Positions 15,874-24,694 of a stretch of DNA of 64,000 nucleotides are shown one piece after another (within the stretch, counting starts at the first letter, position 1; the number at the start of each line of letters is the position of its first letter). The stretch comes from JAOUEA01 sp963825685 (GTDB lineage Bacteria > Actinomycetota > UBA4738 > HRBIN12). The position numbers and the translations under genes are program-made. Under the pieces are notes generated by a model. It made no database searches, was not told the DNA's origin, and saw only the letters and a program-made list of their open reading frames with translations. The stretch is taken from contig CAWGUD010000009.1 of the NCBI GenBank assembly GCA_963825685.1, positions 81,388 to 145,387 of the forward strand, given 5' to 3'.

Positions 15874-16836
15874 GTGGCGGCCGTGTGGATCTGGGCCGAC
15901 GTGGCGCCCGACGGGGTGGCGTCGGCCGCGCTCGAGCTGCTCACGAAGGCACGCGCCCTCGAGGACGACATCGGCGCCGTGGCGCTGGGACCGGGGGCGA
16001 TGGGAGCTGCGAGGACGCTGGGCGAGCACGGCGCCGTACGCGTCTTCGCCTCCGACGACGAGCGTCTGGCCGAGCCTACTTCGAGGGTGGCCGCTCACAC
16101 ATTCGCCACGCTCGTTGCCGCACACTCCCCCGACCTCGTGCTGTTCCCGTCGTCATATCGAGGGCGTGACGTCGCCGGACGTCTCCAGGCGATCACCGGC
16201 TCCACGCTCATGGCCAACGCCGTCGACCTCCCGTCGACCGATCGGGCACGCGCGGAGATCCTGGGAGGCACCACGATCGTCGACGTCGACCTCGGCGGCC
16301 CGGCGCCCCGGCTCGTGCTGATGCGGCCGCGGTCGTTCGAACCGTCGGCGGTGGGAGGTTCGGCCGAGGTCGTCGACGTCGAGGTGGTCGAGCCGACAGG
16401 GTTCGTCCCGACGCGGGTGCTCAACCGAATCGACGCCGTCGCGGACGGGCCGGGCTTGGAGGACGCGCGGGTCGTGCTCGCCGGGGGACGTGGGCTCGGC
16501 GGGCCCGACGGCTTCCGGCTCCTCGAGGAGCTCGCCGGCGCGATCGGTGGCACCTCGATCGGCGCCTCTCGCGCCGCGGTCGACGCCGGCTGGGTGCCGT
16601 ACGCGATGCAGATCGGACAGACCGGCGCCACCGTGAAGCCTGAGGTCTACCTCGCGGCCGGGATCAGCGGAGCACTACAGCACGCGGTCGGCATGAAGGG
16701 CTCGCGCCGCATCGTCGCGATCACGAAGGACCCTGAGGCCCCGATCCTGAAGATGGCCGACCTGGGTGTCGTGGGCGACCTCTTCCAGGTGCTGCCGGCA
16801 CTCGTCGAGGAGGTCCGCCGACGGACCGGGCGCTGA
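15874..16836 (+). CDS. etfA: Electron transfer flavoprotein alpha subunit
   Basis: A 320-residue ETF alpha subunit. The C-terminal FAD domain contains AGGRGLGG, the Gln/Thr segment YAMQIGQTGATVKPEVYLAAGISGA and the final KDPEAPILKMADLG motif, all binding FAD. The GTG start follows the etfB TGA directly. It forms the FAD-carrying half of the heterodimer and would pass electrons to the membrane Fe-S protein encoded next. Confidence 0.94.
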   Translation: MAAVWIWADVAPDGVASAALELLTKARALEDDIGAVALGPGAMGAARTLGEHGAVRVFASDDERLAEPTSRVAAHTFATLVAAHSPDLVLFPSSYRGRDVAGRLQAITGSTLMANAVDLPSTDRARAEILGGTTIVDVDLGGPAPRLVLMRPRSFEPSAVGGSAEVVDVEVVEPTGFVPTRVLNRIDAVADGPGLEDARVVLAGGRGLGGPDGFRLLEELAGAIGGTSIGASRAAVDAGWVPYAMQIGQTGATVKPEVYLAAGISGALQHAVGMKGSRRIVAITKDPEAPILKMADLGVVGDLFQVLPALVEEVRRRTGR

Positions 16837-16988
16837 GCGCGACGCTGCTCGTCGCGGTCCTGGCCGCGGCGGTCGCGCTCGCCTGGCGTCGGGCGGCCCC
16901 GCGTGTCGCCACGCTCCGCGCGGCGCGGCCCGACGACCCAGATCGGGCGGGGCCTAAGGGCGACCGCACCCGGCGTGAGCTCGTCGAG

Positions 16989-18794
16989 GTGGCGGGCCAG
17001 CGGAAGCTCTTCCAGCGGCTCGTGCCCGGACTCATGCACGCCGCGATCTTCTGGGGCTTCGTCGTGCTGCTGCCCACGATCGCGGAGGCGGCGATCGCGA
17101 TCGTGGACCCCGAGGGTCACCTTCCCCTGATCGGCGACACGACCTGGTTCGCGTGGCTGATCGACGTGTTCTCGTTCGCCGTGCTCGCCGGCGTCACGGC
17201 GGCCGTCTGGATCAGGAAGGTGCAGCGCCCCGACCGGTTCCGAGGATCGCACCTCGACGAGGCCGACCGCATCCTGATGATGATCGCGGCGATCGTCGTG
17301 TCGCTGCTCCTGTGGCAGGCGACGCGGGTCGCCCTCGGGTTCACCGACGCTGGGGGGCCCATCTCCGGCTGGCTCGTCGGGCTGGTGGACGGCCTCGACG
17401 CGGTCACGCTGGAGCGAGCCGAGCGCGTGCTCGTCTGGCTGCATCTGCTGCTCGTGCTGGCGTTCCTCGTCTACCTGCCTGGGTCGAAGCATCTGCACAT
17501 CGTCACCGCGGCGCCGAACGTGTGGCTCGCGAAGGCGGGCCCGGGCGGGCGGCTCGAACCCCTCCGCATCGATCTCGACGCGCCCGAGGAGGACCTGCGG
17601 TTCGGTGCAGCCGTCGCGACGGACCTCTCCCGGAAGCAGACCCTCGACCTGTTCTCGTGCACGGAGTGCGGACGCTGCCAGGACGTCTGTCCCGCCTGGG
17701 CCACCGGCAAGCCGCTCAGCCCGAAGCTGCTGATCATGGGGCTGCGCGACCATGTGGTCACCGGGCCGCCCGCAGGCGAGGTCGAGTTGCAGCCACTCGT
17801 GCCCAACGCGGTCACCGACGAGGTCGTGTGGGACTGCGTGACGTGCGGCGCGTGCGTTCGCGAGTGCCCGGTCGACATCGAGCACGTCGACACGATCATC
17901 GACCTGCGACGTCACCTCGTGATGGCCGACTCGCGGTTCCCGTCGGAAGCTGGCGCCTTGCTGCGTGGGGTCGAGGGTCCCGGTGAGAACCCGTGGGGCC
18001 AGCCTGCGAGCGCCCGCATGGACTGGGCCGAGGGCCTCGACGTGCGCGTGCTGGCACCCGGCGACCCTGCACCCGAGGTGCTCTTCTGGGTGGGGTGCGC
18101 CGGCGCGTTCGACGAGCGGGCGCGCGAGGCGACCCGCTCGACCGCGCGACTGCTGCAGGCCACCGGCGTCGACATGGCCGTGCTCGGCCGACGGGAATCC
18201 TGCACGGGCGATCCCGCCAGGCGCATGGGGCACGAGTTCCTGTTCCAGACCCTCGCCGAGCGCAACGTCTCGACGCTGAACGATGCGGGCGTGACCACGA
18301 TCGTCGCGAGCTGCGCCCACTGCTTCAACACGCTGGCGAACGAGTACCCGGACTACGGCGGCACGTACGAGGTCGTGCACCACTCAGAGCTGCTGGCGAA
18401 GCTCGTACGCGAGGGCAGGCTGCACCCGTCGCGCGACTCCGTCACGGTGACGTATCACGACGCGTGCTACCTCGGCCGGCACAACGGCAACTACGACGCG
18501 CCGCGCGAGGTGCTCGGTGCGGTGACCGGCTCTCTCGAGGAGATGCCCAGGAGCCGCGAGCGTTCGTTCTGCTGCGGCGCGGGCGGCGCCAGGTTCTGGA
18601 TGGAGGAAGGCGGCGACGCACGCATCAACGAGACGCGGTTCGCCGAGGCGGCAGCGACCGGAGTCGACGTCGTGGCGACCGCGTGCCCCTTCTGTCTCGT
18701 GATGCTCGACGACGCCTCGAAGGCCGAAGGATCCGGCCCCGAGGTGGTCGACGTCGCCACCCTGCTGGCCCGCGCGACCCTCGACGAGGCGTGA
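16989..18794 (+). CDS. EtfD-like membrane Fe-S oxidoreductase (nitrate-reductase-gamma, ferredoxin and CCG domains)
   Basis: At least 601 residues. The N-terminal half has membrane helices of the nitrate-reductase gamma type. It is followed by two [4Fe-4S] sites, CTECGRCQDVCP (about residue 223) and CVTCGACVRECP (about 282), and two CCG-type modules ending in CCGAGGARFW (about 528). This is the layout of EtfD, which carries electrons from EtfBA to quinone. GTG at 16989 is the first ordinary start, but the frame is open back to 16833 and codes for an extra hydrophobic segment (LLVAVLAAAVALAW); the usual family N-terminus includes such a helix. A CTG at 16833 overlapping the etfA stop is therefore a serious alternative. 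Confidence 0.9.
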   Translation: MAGQRKLFQRLVPGLMHAAIFWGFVVLLPTIAEAAIAIVDPEGHLPLIGDTTWFAWLIDVFSFAVLAGVTAAVWIRKVQRPDRFRGSHLDEADRILMMIAAIVVSLLLWQATRVALGFTDAGGPISGWLVGLVDGLDAVTLERAERVLVWLHLLLVLAFLVYLPGSKHLHIVTAAPNVWLAKAGPGGRLEPLRIDLDAPEEDLRFGAAVATDLSRKQTLDLFSCTECGRCQDVCPAWATGKPLSPKLLIMGLRDHVVTGPPAGEVELQPLVPNAVTDEVVWDCVTCGACVRECPVDIEHVDTIIDLRRHLVMADSRFPSEAGALLRGVEGPGENPWGQPASARMDWAEGLDVRVLAPGDPAPEVLFWVGCAGAFDERAREATRSTARLLQATGVDMAVLGRRESCTGDPARRMGHEFLFQTLAERNVSTLNDAGVTTIVASCAHCFNTLANEYPDYGGTYEVVHHSELLAKLVREGRLHPSRDSVTVTYHDACYLGRHNGNYDAPREVLGAVTGSLEEMPRSRERSFCCGAGGARFWMEEGGDARINETRFAEAAATGVDVVATACPFCLVMLDDASKAEGSGPEVVDVATLLARATLDEA

Positions 18795-18848
18795 GGGCGG
18801 CACCACGGCGCACCCCCTGGTCCCCGCGTACGACGTGGAGATGCCCGC

Positions 18849-19440
18849 GTGTCATTGACTGACCTCGTCGCGCTGGTGCTGTTCGCAGCAGCCGGGTCGG
18901 TGTCCCTGGTCCGAACAACACGCTGCTGCTGGCGTCGGACGTCGGTTCGGGTTCGCCCGCACGATCCCCCACATGATTGGCTCGGCGATCGGCATCGGCG
19001 CCCTGATCCTGCTCGTCGGGCTGGGGATCGGGGCGGCGATCGAGGCGATCCCGGCCGCACAGCTCGTCCTGAAGCTCTTGGGGTCAGCGTACTTCCTCTA
19101 CCTGGCGTACCGGATCGCGAGGGCGTCGGATGTGACCGGGACCGACGTCGCGGCGCCACTCACCGTCCCCCAGGCGGTCGTGTTCCAGTTCGTGAATCCC
19201 AAGGGGTGGATCTTCGTGATCGCGCTCGTCGGCGCGTTCCTGCCACCCGACATGGGACCGGTGGCCGCGAGCGCGCTCGTCGCCACGGTCGTGGCCGTCG
19301 TCGTCCTCGCTGCGGCCGCCGTGTGGGCTCTCGGCGGCGCCGCGCTCAGCTCGATCCTCGGGGACGACCGCTCACGCCGGGCCGTGACCGTCGCGCTCGC
19401 CGTGCTGATGGTTGCGTCGGTCGCCTTCCTCTGGATCTGA
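18849..19440 (+). CDS. LysE/RhtB-family exporter, two frameshifts
   Basis: A LysE-type amino-acid or small-metabolite efflux protein of about 197 residues after two corrections. The frame breaks near 18907 and 18947. In both cases one C appears to be missing from a short C run, and restoring it gives the family signature GSVSPGPNNTLLLASDVRFGF-like continuation into HMIGSAIGIGALILL. The remainder has five to six membrane helices and the NPKGWIF block. GTG start at 18849. Convergent with the phosphotransferase gene, 10 bp apart. Confidence 0.78.
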
Positions 19441-19450
19441 TCGGCCCCGC

Positions 19451-20234
19451 CTAGGTCGAGGCGAGCTGCGGGCCGTGAAGCCCTAGCCAGGCCGCATCCT
19501 CCTCGACCTTCGCCAGGTCGCCTTGTCTGAGGAACGTCGCCCAGGGCTCGCGGCCCTCGGCTCCCCATGTCACGTTCCGCTCGCGCTCCCGAGGAGATCC
19601 GTGCACTCACTGCGGCGACGACCTCAGCGGAGCCCACACCCCCGTAGACCTCGCAGAGCAGCGCGAGGCGGGCGGCCCTTGGTACCGGGTCCTGGAAGCC
19701 AGCGCTGCGAGCCCACCCATCGGTATGGAACGGGATCAGATGCAGAGCGAGGAATGCAAGGTCCTCTACCGGACGACCCGGCTCTGCCATGTCCCAATCG
19801 ACCACGCCGACGAGTTCGTCCCCGCGCCAGACGGTATTCCATGGGGCGAGGTCTCCATGGCAGACGATCTCCCCAGGACCGACCGGCCGGTCTCCAGAGC
19901 GCCAGCACGCCTCAGGTCCTGGATCGAACCCCCGGAGCGCATCATGGATCCGCCGCATCGCCCGTCCCAGGATCTCGATGCCCTCCTCGCGGATGAGGGG
20001 ATCCGACCACGGCTTGATCGGCACATCACCTTCGATCCAAGTCAAGATCTCGCGCCCATCCTCATCGACGCCCAGAGGTTGAGGGGAGAGGTCGATACCC
20101 ACGTCCCTCAGATGCCGTAGCGTCGCGTGGATCGTGGGGGTCCACGGACCAGCCGGCTTCCTCACCGTCTCGCCGACACGGACCGCCCCGATCGCACCGG
20201 GGAGCCAGACCTCCTCGGTCGGGTCGTCGGTCAG
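19451..20234 (-). CDS. Aminoglycoside-phosphotransferase-like kinase, one frameshift
   Basis: An APH/choline-kinase-fold protein of about 260 residues. The catalytic loop VCHGDLAPWNTVW and the metal-binding VVDWDMAEPG segment are intact. The N-terminal ATP-binding strands begin at DDPTEEVWLPG. The frame breaks at about 19590, after which WGAEGREPWATFLRQGD continues to a stop at 19451. No ATG or GTG opens the gene; a CTG at 20234 overlapping the dehydrogenase TGA (CTGA) is the best placed start. Substrate unknown; most such chromosomal genes are not resistance determinants. Confidence 0.75.
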
Positions 20235-21403
20235 ACGAACGCGCGGTGGCCCGTCAGGAGTCCTCCGATCACGAGCGTGTGCACCTCTTCGGTGCCCTCG
20301 TAGGTGATCACCGACTCGAGGTTCGTCATGTGGCGCATGATCGGGTATTCGAGCGTGATGCCGTTCGCGCCGAGGATGCCTCGTGACGTGCGGGCAACCG
20401 CCAGCGCCTCGCGGGTGTTGTTGAGCTTCCCGATCGAGACGTGCTCGGGGCGCAGCCGCCCCTCGTCCTTCATGCGCCCGAGGTGGTAGGCCAGCAGCGA
20501 GCCCTTCTCGATCTCGAGCGCCATGTCGGCGAGCTTCTTCTGGGTGAGCTGGAACGCACCGATCGGTTTGCCGAACTGCACTCGTTCCTTGGAGTAGTTC
20601 AGGGCTGCCTCGAAGCACGCCCGCGCCGCGCCCATCACGCCCCAGACGATGCCGTAACGAGCCTCGTTGAGGCATGACAGCGGGCCCGTGAGACCTTCGA
20701 CCCCGGGAAGCATCGCGCCCCCGGGGAGACGCACGTCGTCCATCACGAGCTCGCTCGTCACGCTCGCACGCAACGACATCTTCTTGTGGATATCGGGCGC
20801 GCTGAATCCGGGCGAGTCGCACGGCACCGCGAACCCGCGCACGCCGTCGTCGGTGTTGGCCCACACGATCGCCACGTCGCTCACGCTGCCGTTCGTGATC
20901 CACATCTTCGTGCCGGAGAGCACCCAGTCGTCGCCGTCGCGCCGGGCGAACGTCCGCATCGACCCGGGGTCGCTCCCGGAGTCGGGCTCGCTCAGACCGA
21001 AACATCCGATCGCGTCACCGCTCGTCATGCGCGGCAGCCACTCCGCGCGCTGCTCATCGCTGCCGAACGTGAGGATCGCGAACATGGCGAGGGCGCTCTG
21101 CACCGACACGAACGACCGCAGGCCGGAGTCACCGGCTTCCAGCTCGCGCTCGACCAGTCCGTAGGCCACCGCGTTCAGGCCGAGCATGCCCTCGCCCTTC
21201 AACTGCATGCCGAGGAAGCCCATCTGTCCGAGCTCCTTCGCGAGCTCTCGCGCCGGGAACTCACCCGCCTCGTACCACTCCTCGATCTCGGGCAGGATGC
21301 GACCGCGCACCCATTCCCTCGCTGTGTCACGTGCGGCCCGTTCGTCGTCGGTGAGCAGGTGGTCGATATCGAGCATGTCGTGGGGGTCGATCGAGGTACT
21401 CAT
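20231..21403 (-). CDS. gcdH: Acyl-CoA dehydrogenase, glutaryl-CoA dehydrogenase-like
   Basis: A 390-residue flavoprotein oxidising an acyl-CoA to the enoyl-CoA and passing electrons to ETF. CFGLSEPDSGSDPGSM, WITNG and the catalytic base in YEGTEEVH are present. The blocks ARYGIVWGVMGAA and LTQKKLADMALEI resemble glutaryl-CoA dehydrogenase more than straight-chain enzymes. ATG at 21403 has TACGGT with a 6-nt spacer upstream, so it is probably leaderless. Divergent from an amidotransferase gene by only 30 bp. Confidence 0.9.
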   Translation of the reverse strand: MSTSIDPHDMLDIDHLLTDDERAARDTAREWVRGRILPEIEEWYEAGEFPARELAKELGQMGFLGMQLKGEGMLGLNAVAYGLVERELEAGDSGLRSFVSVQSALAMFAILTFGSDEQRAEWLPRMTSGDAIGCFGLSEPDSGSDPGSMRTFARRDGDDWVLSGTKMWITNGSVSDVAIVWANTDDGVRGFAVPCDSPGFSAPDIHKKMSLRASVTSELVMDDVRLPGGAMLPGVEGLTGPLSCLNEARYGIVWGVMGAARACFEAALNYSKERVQFGKPIGAFQLTQKKLADMALEIEKGSLLAYHLGRMKDEGRLRPEHVSIGKLNNTREALAVARTSRGILGANGITLEYPIMRHMTNLESVITYEGTEEVHTLVIGGLLTGHRAFV

Positions 21404-21409
21404 GAGCCG

Positions 21410-21415
21410 ACCGTA
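21410..21415 (-). promoter_or_regulatory. Leaderless -10 hexamer TACGGT (dehydrogenase side)
   Basis: TACGGT ends 6 nt before the ATG at 21403. Its -35 region would fall inside the divergent amidotransferase gene. Confidence 0.45.
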
Positions 21416-21420
21416 ACACC

Positions 21421-21426
21421 TAGAAT
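21421..21426 (+). promoter_or_regulatory. Leaderless -10 hexamer TAGAAT (amidotransferase side)
   Basis: TAGAAT, a near-consensus -10, ends 7 nt before the ATG at 21434. It is only 5 bp from the opposed TACGGT hexamer. Confidence 0.55.
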
Positions 21427-21433
21427 CGCCCCC

Positions 21434-22150
21434 ATGGATCCGATCCTGCTCGTGCGCTGCGACCCGCAGGAGACGTTCGGCATCGCACGCTCGGCGCTCG
21501 AGTCCGCCGGAGCCTCGACGACCATCTGGGAGGCCCTCGACGGAGACCCTCGTCCCGATCTCGACGGCATCTCGGGGGTCGTGCTGTTCGGCAGTTCGTA
21601 CAACGTCGAGCACGCGCAGGAGCAGCCGTTCATCAAAGAAGCCCGCGAGCTGACCCTCGAGGCCCTCGACCGTGACATGCCGTACCTCGGAATCTGTTTC
21701 GGAGCGCAGTTACTGGCCTGGTCCGTCGACGCCGCGGTGATGAAGGCGCCCGTTCGCGAGGTCGGCTACGAGCCGATCAGACCCACCTCCGCGGCCGACG
21801 TCGATGCCCTCGTGTCCCACTACCGCGACGGCGACCGTGTCTTCCAATGGCACATGGACACCTTCGAGCTGCCCGATGGGGCCACGAAGCTCGCGACCGG
21901 AGATCGGGTCACGAATCAGGCCTACCGCGTGGGCGACCATGCCTGGGGCGTGCAATGGCATCTCGAGATCGACAGCCTGGAGATCGAGATGTGGCTCGGC
22001 GCCTTCGAACAGGCGGACGGCCCGCTCGAGACATCGTGGGGTAAGCCCGCCAGGCAGATCCGCCGCGAGGCCGCTCAGCTGCAGGATCAGCACGAGACCA
22101 AGGGACGCGAGGTGTTCACGAGGTTCGCCGGGCTGGCGGCGTCCGCGTGA
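21434..22150 (+). CDS. Type 1 glutamine amidotransferase (GMP-synthase-like class)
   Basis: A 238-residue stand-alone class-I amidotransferase. The nucleophile is in GICFGAQLLA (Cys about residue 92) and the His-Glu pair in GVQWHLEID (about 177-182). These are the Cys-His-Glu residues needed to release ammonia from glutamine or to cleave gamma-glutamyl bonds. No synthase domain is attached and no partner synthase is adjacent. The stop overlaps the GTG of the next gene, which encodes a second member of the same fold. Confidence 0.88.
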   Translation: MDPILLVRCDPQETFGIARSALESAGASTTIWEALDGDPRPDLDGISGVVLFGSSYNVEHAQEQPFIKEARELTLEALDRDMPYLGICFGAQLLAWSVDAAVMKAPVREVGYEPIRPTSAADVDALVSHYRDGDRVFQWHMDTFELPDGATKLATGDRVTNQAYRVGDHAWGVQWHLEIDSLEIEMWLGAFEQADGPLETSWGKPARQIRREAAQLQDQHETKGREVFTRFAGLAASA

Positions 22151-23522
22151 AGACGAGTGGCTCGGGGGCGTCGACGGCGCCTATCGCCCACTCGTCGCCG
22201 TCGTCGCGTACCACCTCGCCGATGACCGTGTCGCCCGCTGGCCCGATGGCGGCTACGGAGTGCCGGGCCCGTACATCGATGCGCTCCGACGTTCGGGGGC
22301 CCGCACCGCGATCGTCTCGCCGGGCGAGCTCGGCACCCCCGAGGAGATCCTCGAACCCTACGACGGGCTCCTCCTGGTCGGCGGGGGTGACGTCGACCCC
22401 GCCCGGTACGGAGCCGTGCCCGACGTGGAGCACAACTACGGGGTGGAGTCCGATCGCGATGCCTTCGAGACCGACCTCCTGTTGACCGCCGAACGCATCC
22501 GGATCCCAGTGCTGTGCATCTGTCGCGGCATGCAGGTGATGAACGTCGCCCACGGCGGCACGCTGGATCAGCACCTGCCGGACCGGCCTGAGCTGCTCGA
22601 GCACGGCGTGCCGCTCGAGGGCACCGAGAGGCGCCACGCGGTGACCCCGGAACCGACGTCGTATCTCGCCGCCATCACGAAGTCGGGCGACCTCTCGTGC
22701 TCGTCGCATCATCACCAGGGCGTCGAGCGGGTCGGCGACCGGTTGCGGGTGGCGGGCCGCAGCCCCGACGGCCTCGTCGAAGCGATCGAGCTCGACGTGG
22801 GGCCCACCGTCGACCCGACGGTCGAGCCGTGGGTCATCGGCGTGCAATGGCACCCGGAGGAGACCGCCGCGAACGACGCGGCCCAGCAGTCCCTGTTCGA
22901 CGCGCTCGTGCTGCTCGCCCGCCTCCATGGCACCCGCGCGAAGCCGGGCGAGTCCGGTGGTCGCGGTCGCGATTACCGCATCGCCGACCCCGATCCGGTC
23001 TGGTCCGACCGGTTCGAGGCCGAGGCGGCCCGCATCATCGGCTCGCTCCTGCCCGATCTGGTCGTTCGGATCGACCACATCGGGTCGACCGCCGTGGAGG
23101 GTCTGGCGGCGAAGCCGATCGTCGACATGCAGCTCTCGCTTTCCGCGATGACGCCTCGAGACGCGTACGTCGAGCCGCTCACCGCCCTCGGCTACCGGTG
23201 GGTGCTCGACCCATGGGACGTGGAGCACGAGTACTTCAGTCGCGACGTCGACGGCGAGCGATCGTTCCACCTGCACGTCTGCGCGGCCGGCTCGACGTGG
23301 GAGCGCCGGCACCTCGTCTTCCGAGATTGGCTCCGGGCGCACCCCGACGATGCGATGGCCTACGGTGCGCTCAAGCGCGAGCTCGCCGCCGCCCACCCCA
23401 ATGACACGTTGTCCTACACCGAGGCCAAGACCGCCTTCATCACCGGCATCGTGGCACGGGCGACGAGGAGCATCCCCGACTCGTCGTCGAACGCGGGTCA
23501 AGGAACCGGAACCGGGGACTAG
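22147..23522 (+). CDS. Peptidase C26 (gamma-glutamyl hydrolase, PuuD-like) fused to a GrpB/UPF0157 domain, one frameshift
   Basis: About 458 residues. The N-terminal C26 domain (about 1-255) has nucleophile block CICRGMQVMN and GVQWHPEE, as in gamma-glutamyl-GABA hydrolase. The C-terminal 185 residues are a GrpB domain: RIDHIGSTAVEGLAAKPIVD, FHLHVC, WERRHLVFRDWLR and YTEAKTAFI. The linker is short and the frame is continuous, so the fusion looks genuine. GTG at 22147 overlaps the preceding stop (GTGA) but the frame must shift at the G run near 22163-22167, where one G seems missing. GrpB domains belong to the nucleotidyltransferase superfamily. Confidence 0.82.
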
Positions 23523-23542
23523 CGCGGCGTGGATCGCTCCTG

Positions 23543-23548
23543 CATAAT
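23543..23548 (+). promoter_or_regulatory. -10 hexamer CATAAT
   Basis: CATAAT is one base from the -10 consensus, upstream of the LD-carboxypeptidase gene, placing transcription near 23555. No good -35 was seen. Confidence 0.4.
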
Positions 23549-23558
23549 CCGCGACATC

Positions 23559-23654
23559 GTGGGGGAGGAACCGAACGTCGCGCGCCTCGAGGCGTGCTCG
23601 GGCACCGATCCGTTCGGACGAACGCTCCGATCGTGGATGACGGCCACCGCGTGA
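23559..23654 (+). CDS. Possible 31-residue leader frame ahead of the LD-carboxypeptidase
   Basis: A GTG frame starting 11 nt after CATAAT (23543-23548) runs 31 codons and ends in TGA at 23652-23654, which overlaps the GTG of the next gene (GTGA). The geometry suggests translational coupling. The peptide has no recognisable feature, so it could equally be an untranslated leader. Confidence 0.3.
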   Translation: MGEEPNVARLEACSGTDPFGRTLRSWMTATA

Positions 23655-24624
23655 ATCACGTCGCCGCGACGCTGTTCGGCGCCCCGCTGCCCGTCGGCGG
23701 CACGATCGGCGTCTGCTCCCCGAGCGGCCCCTTCTACAATCGCAGCGACATCGAACGGCCCGTCGAGTGGTGGCAGGAGCGCGGGTTCCGCGTGAAGCTC
23801 ACCGACGGGGCGTGGGCCCAGGACGACTACGTCGCAGGCTCGCCCCAGCAGCGAGCAGCCGACCTGAACGCGCTGTTCGCCGATCCCGATGTCGACGTGA
23901 TCCAGGTCTTGTGGGGCGGCACGGGTGCGATGCAGGTGCTGCCCCACCTCGACTACGGCCTGATCGCGGCGAACCCCAAGGCGCTCATGGGGTATTCCGA
24001 CATCACGAACCTGCACATCGCGATCCGCCAACGCACCGGCCTCGCGACGCTGCACGGGCCAGGCCTCGGGTCGATGGGCATCCCCGAGCGGACGGCCTTC
24101 ACCTGGGACTCGGCGCTCGATGCCTTCATGAAAGGCGGTGCGGGCCCGGTGCCGCGCGACCCTGACGATCCGTACGTGCGAGCGATCGCGCCGGGGAAGG
24201 CCACCGCGCCGCTCGTGGGCGGCAACCTGTTCACCCTCGTGCACCTGATCGGCACCCCCTTCGATCCCGTGCTCGATGGCGCGATCTTGTTCTTCGAGGA
24301 GGTCGACGAACCCACCTACATCATCGAGGTCCACCTCGATCAGCTACGGCTCGCGGGCAAGCTCGACGGTATCGTCGGGGTCGTGATCGGGGAGATGAAG
24401 GACTGCGGGTGGCGAGAGGAGCGTCCGCAGACCCCCCGTGACCGCTCGCTCGAGGATGCGTTCGAGCGGCATCTAGCCCCGCTCGGGGTGCCGGTGCTAT
24501 ACAAGCTGCCACTCGGCCACGGGAAGCACCTCGCGTCGATGCCGCTCGGCGTCACCGCGACCCTCGACGCCGACGCCAGAACGCTGACGATCGACCAACC
24601 GGGGGTCGTCTCTCACATGCGTAA
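23651..24624 (+). CDS. ldcA: LD-carboxypeptidase (peptidase S66)
   Basis: About 324 residues. The nucleophile Ser is in GYSDITNLH and the C-terminal Ser-His-Glu partners are in IGEMKDCGW and LPLGHGKH. The N-terminal SPSGP block and the WGGTGAMQVLP oxyanion segment fit S66 enzymes, which remove the terminal D-amino acid from murein tetrapeptides in the cytosol. The GTG start overlaps the leader frame. As read, the frame runs on into the following signal peptide without a stop; one extra G in the run at 24601-24605 would give a stop at 24622-24624. The oligopeptide transporter downstream suggests recycling of cell-wall peptides. Confidence 0.85.
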
Positions 24625-24694
24625 GACAGATGGAGACGGCCGGAGTCACGGCCGCGGGACCGATCACGTAGGGTGCACGACGAGGAGGCGCGGC

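Noticed and set aside
16647..18383. 578-codon minus-strand frame opposite the EtfD-like gene
   Set aside because: No motif and antisense composition; the plus strand has clear ferredoxin and CCG cysteine motifs.
19451..20234. Aminoglycoside resistance gene
   Set aside because: The fold is APH-like, but the gene sits in a chromosomal metabolic operon without mobile elements, and this family mostly serves other small-molecule kinases. Resistance is not supported.
20786..21433. N-terminal extension of the amidotransferase gene to 20786
   Set aside because: The extension is antisense to the dehydrogenase gene; the ATG at 21434 starts the fold and has TAGAAT-N7 in front.
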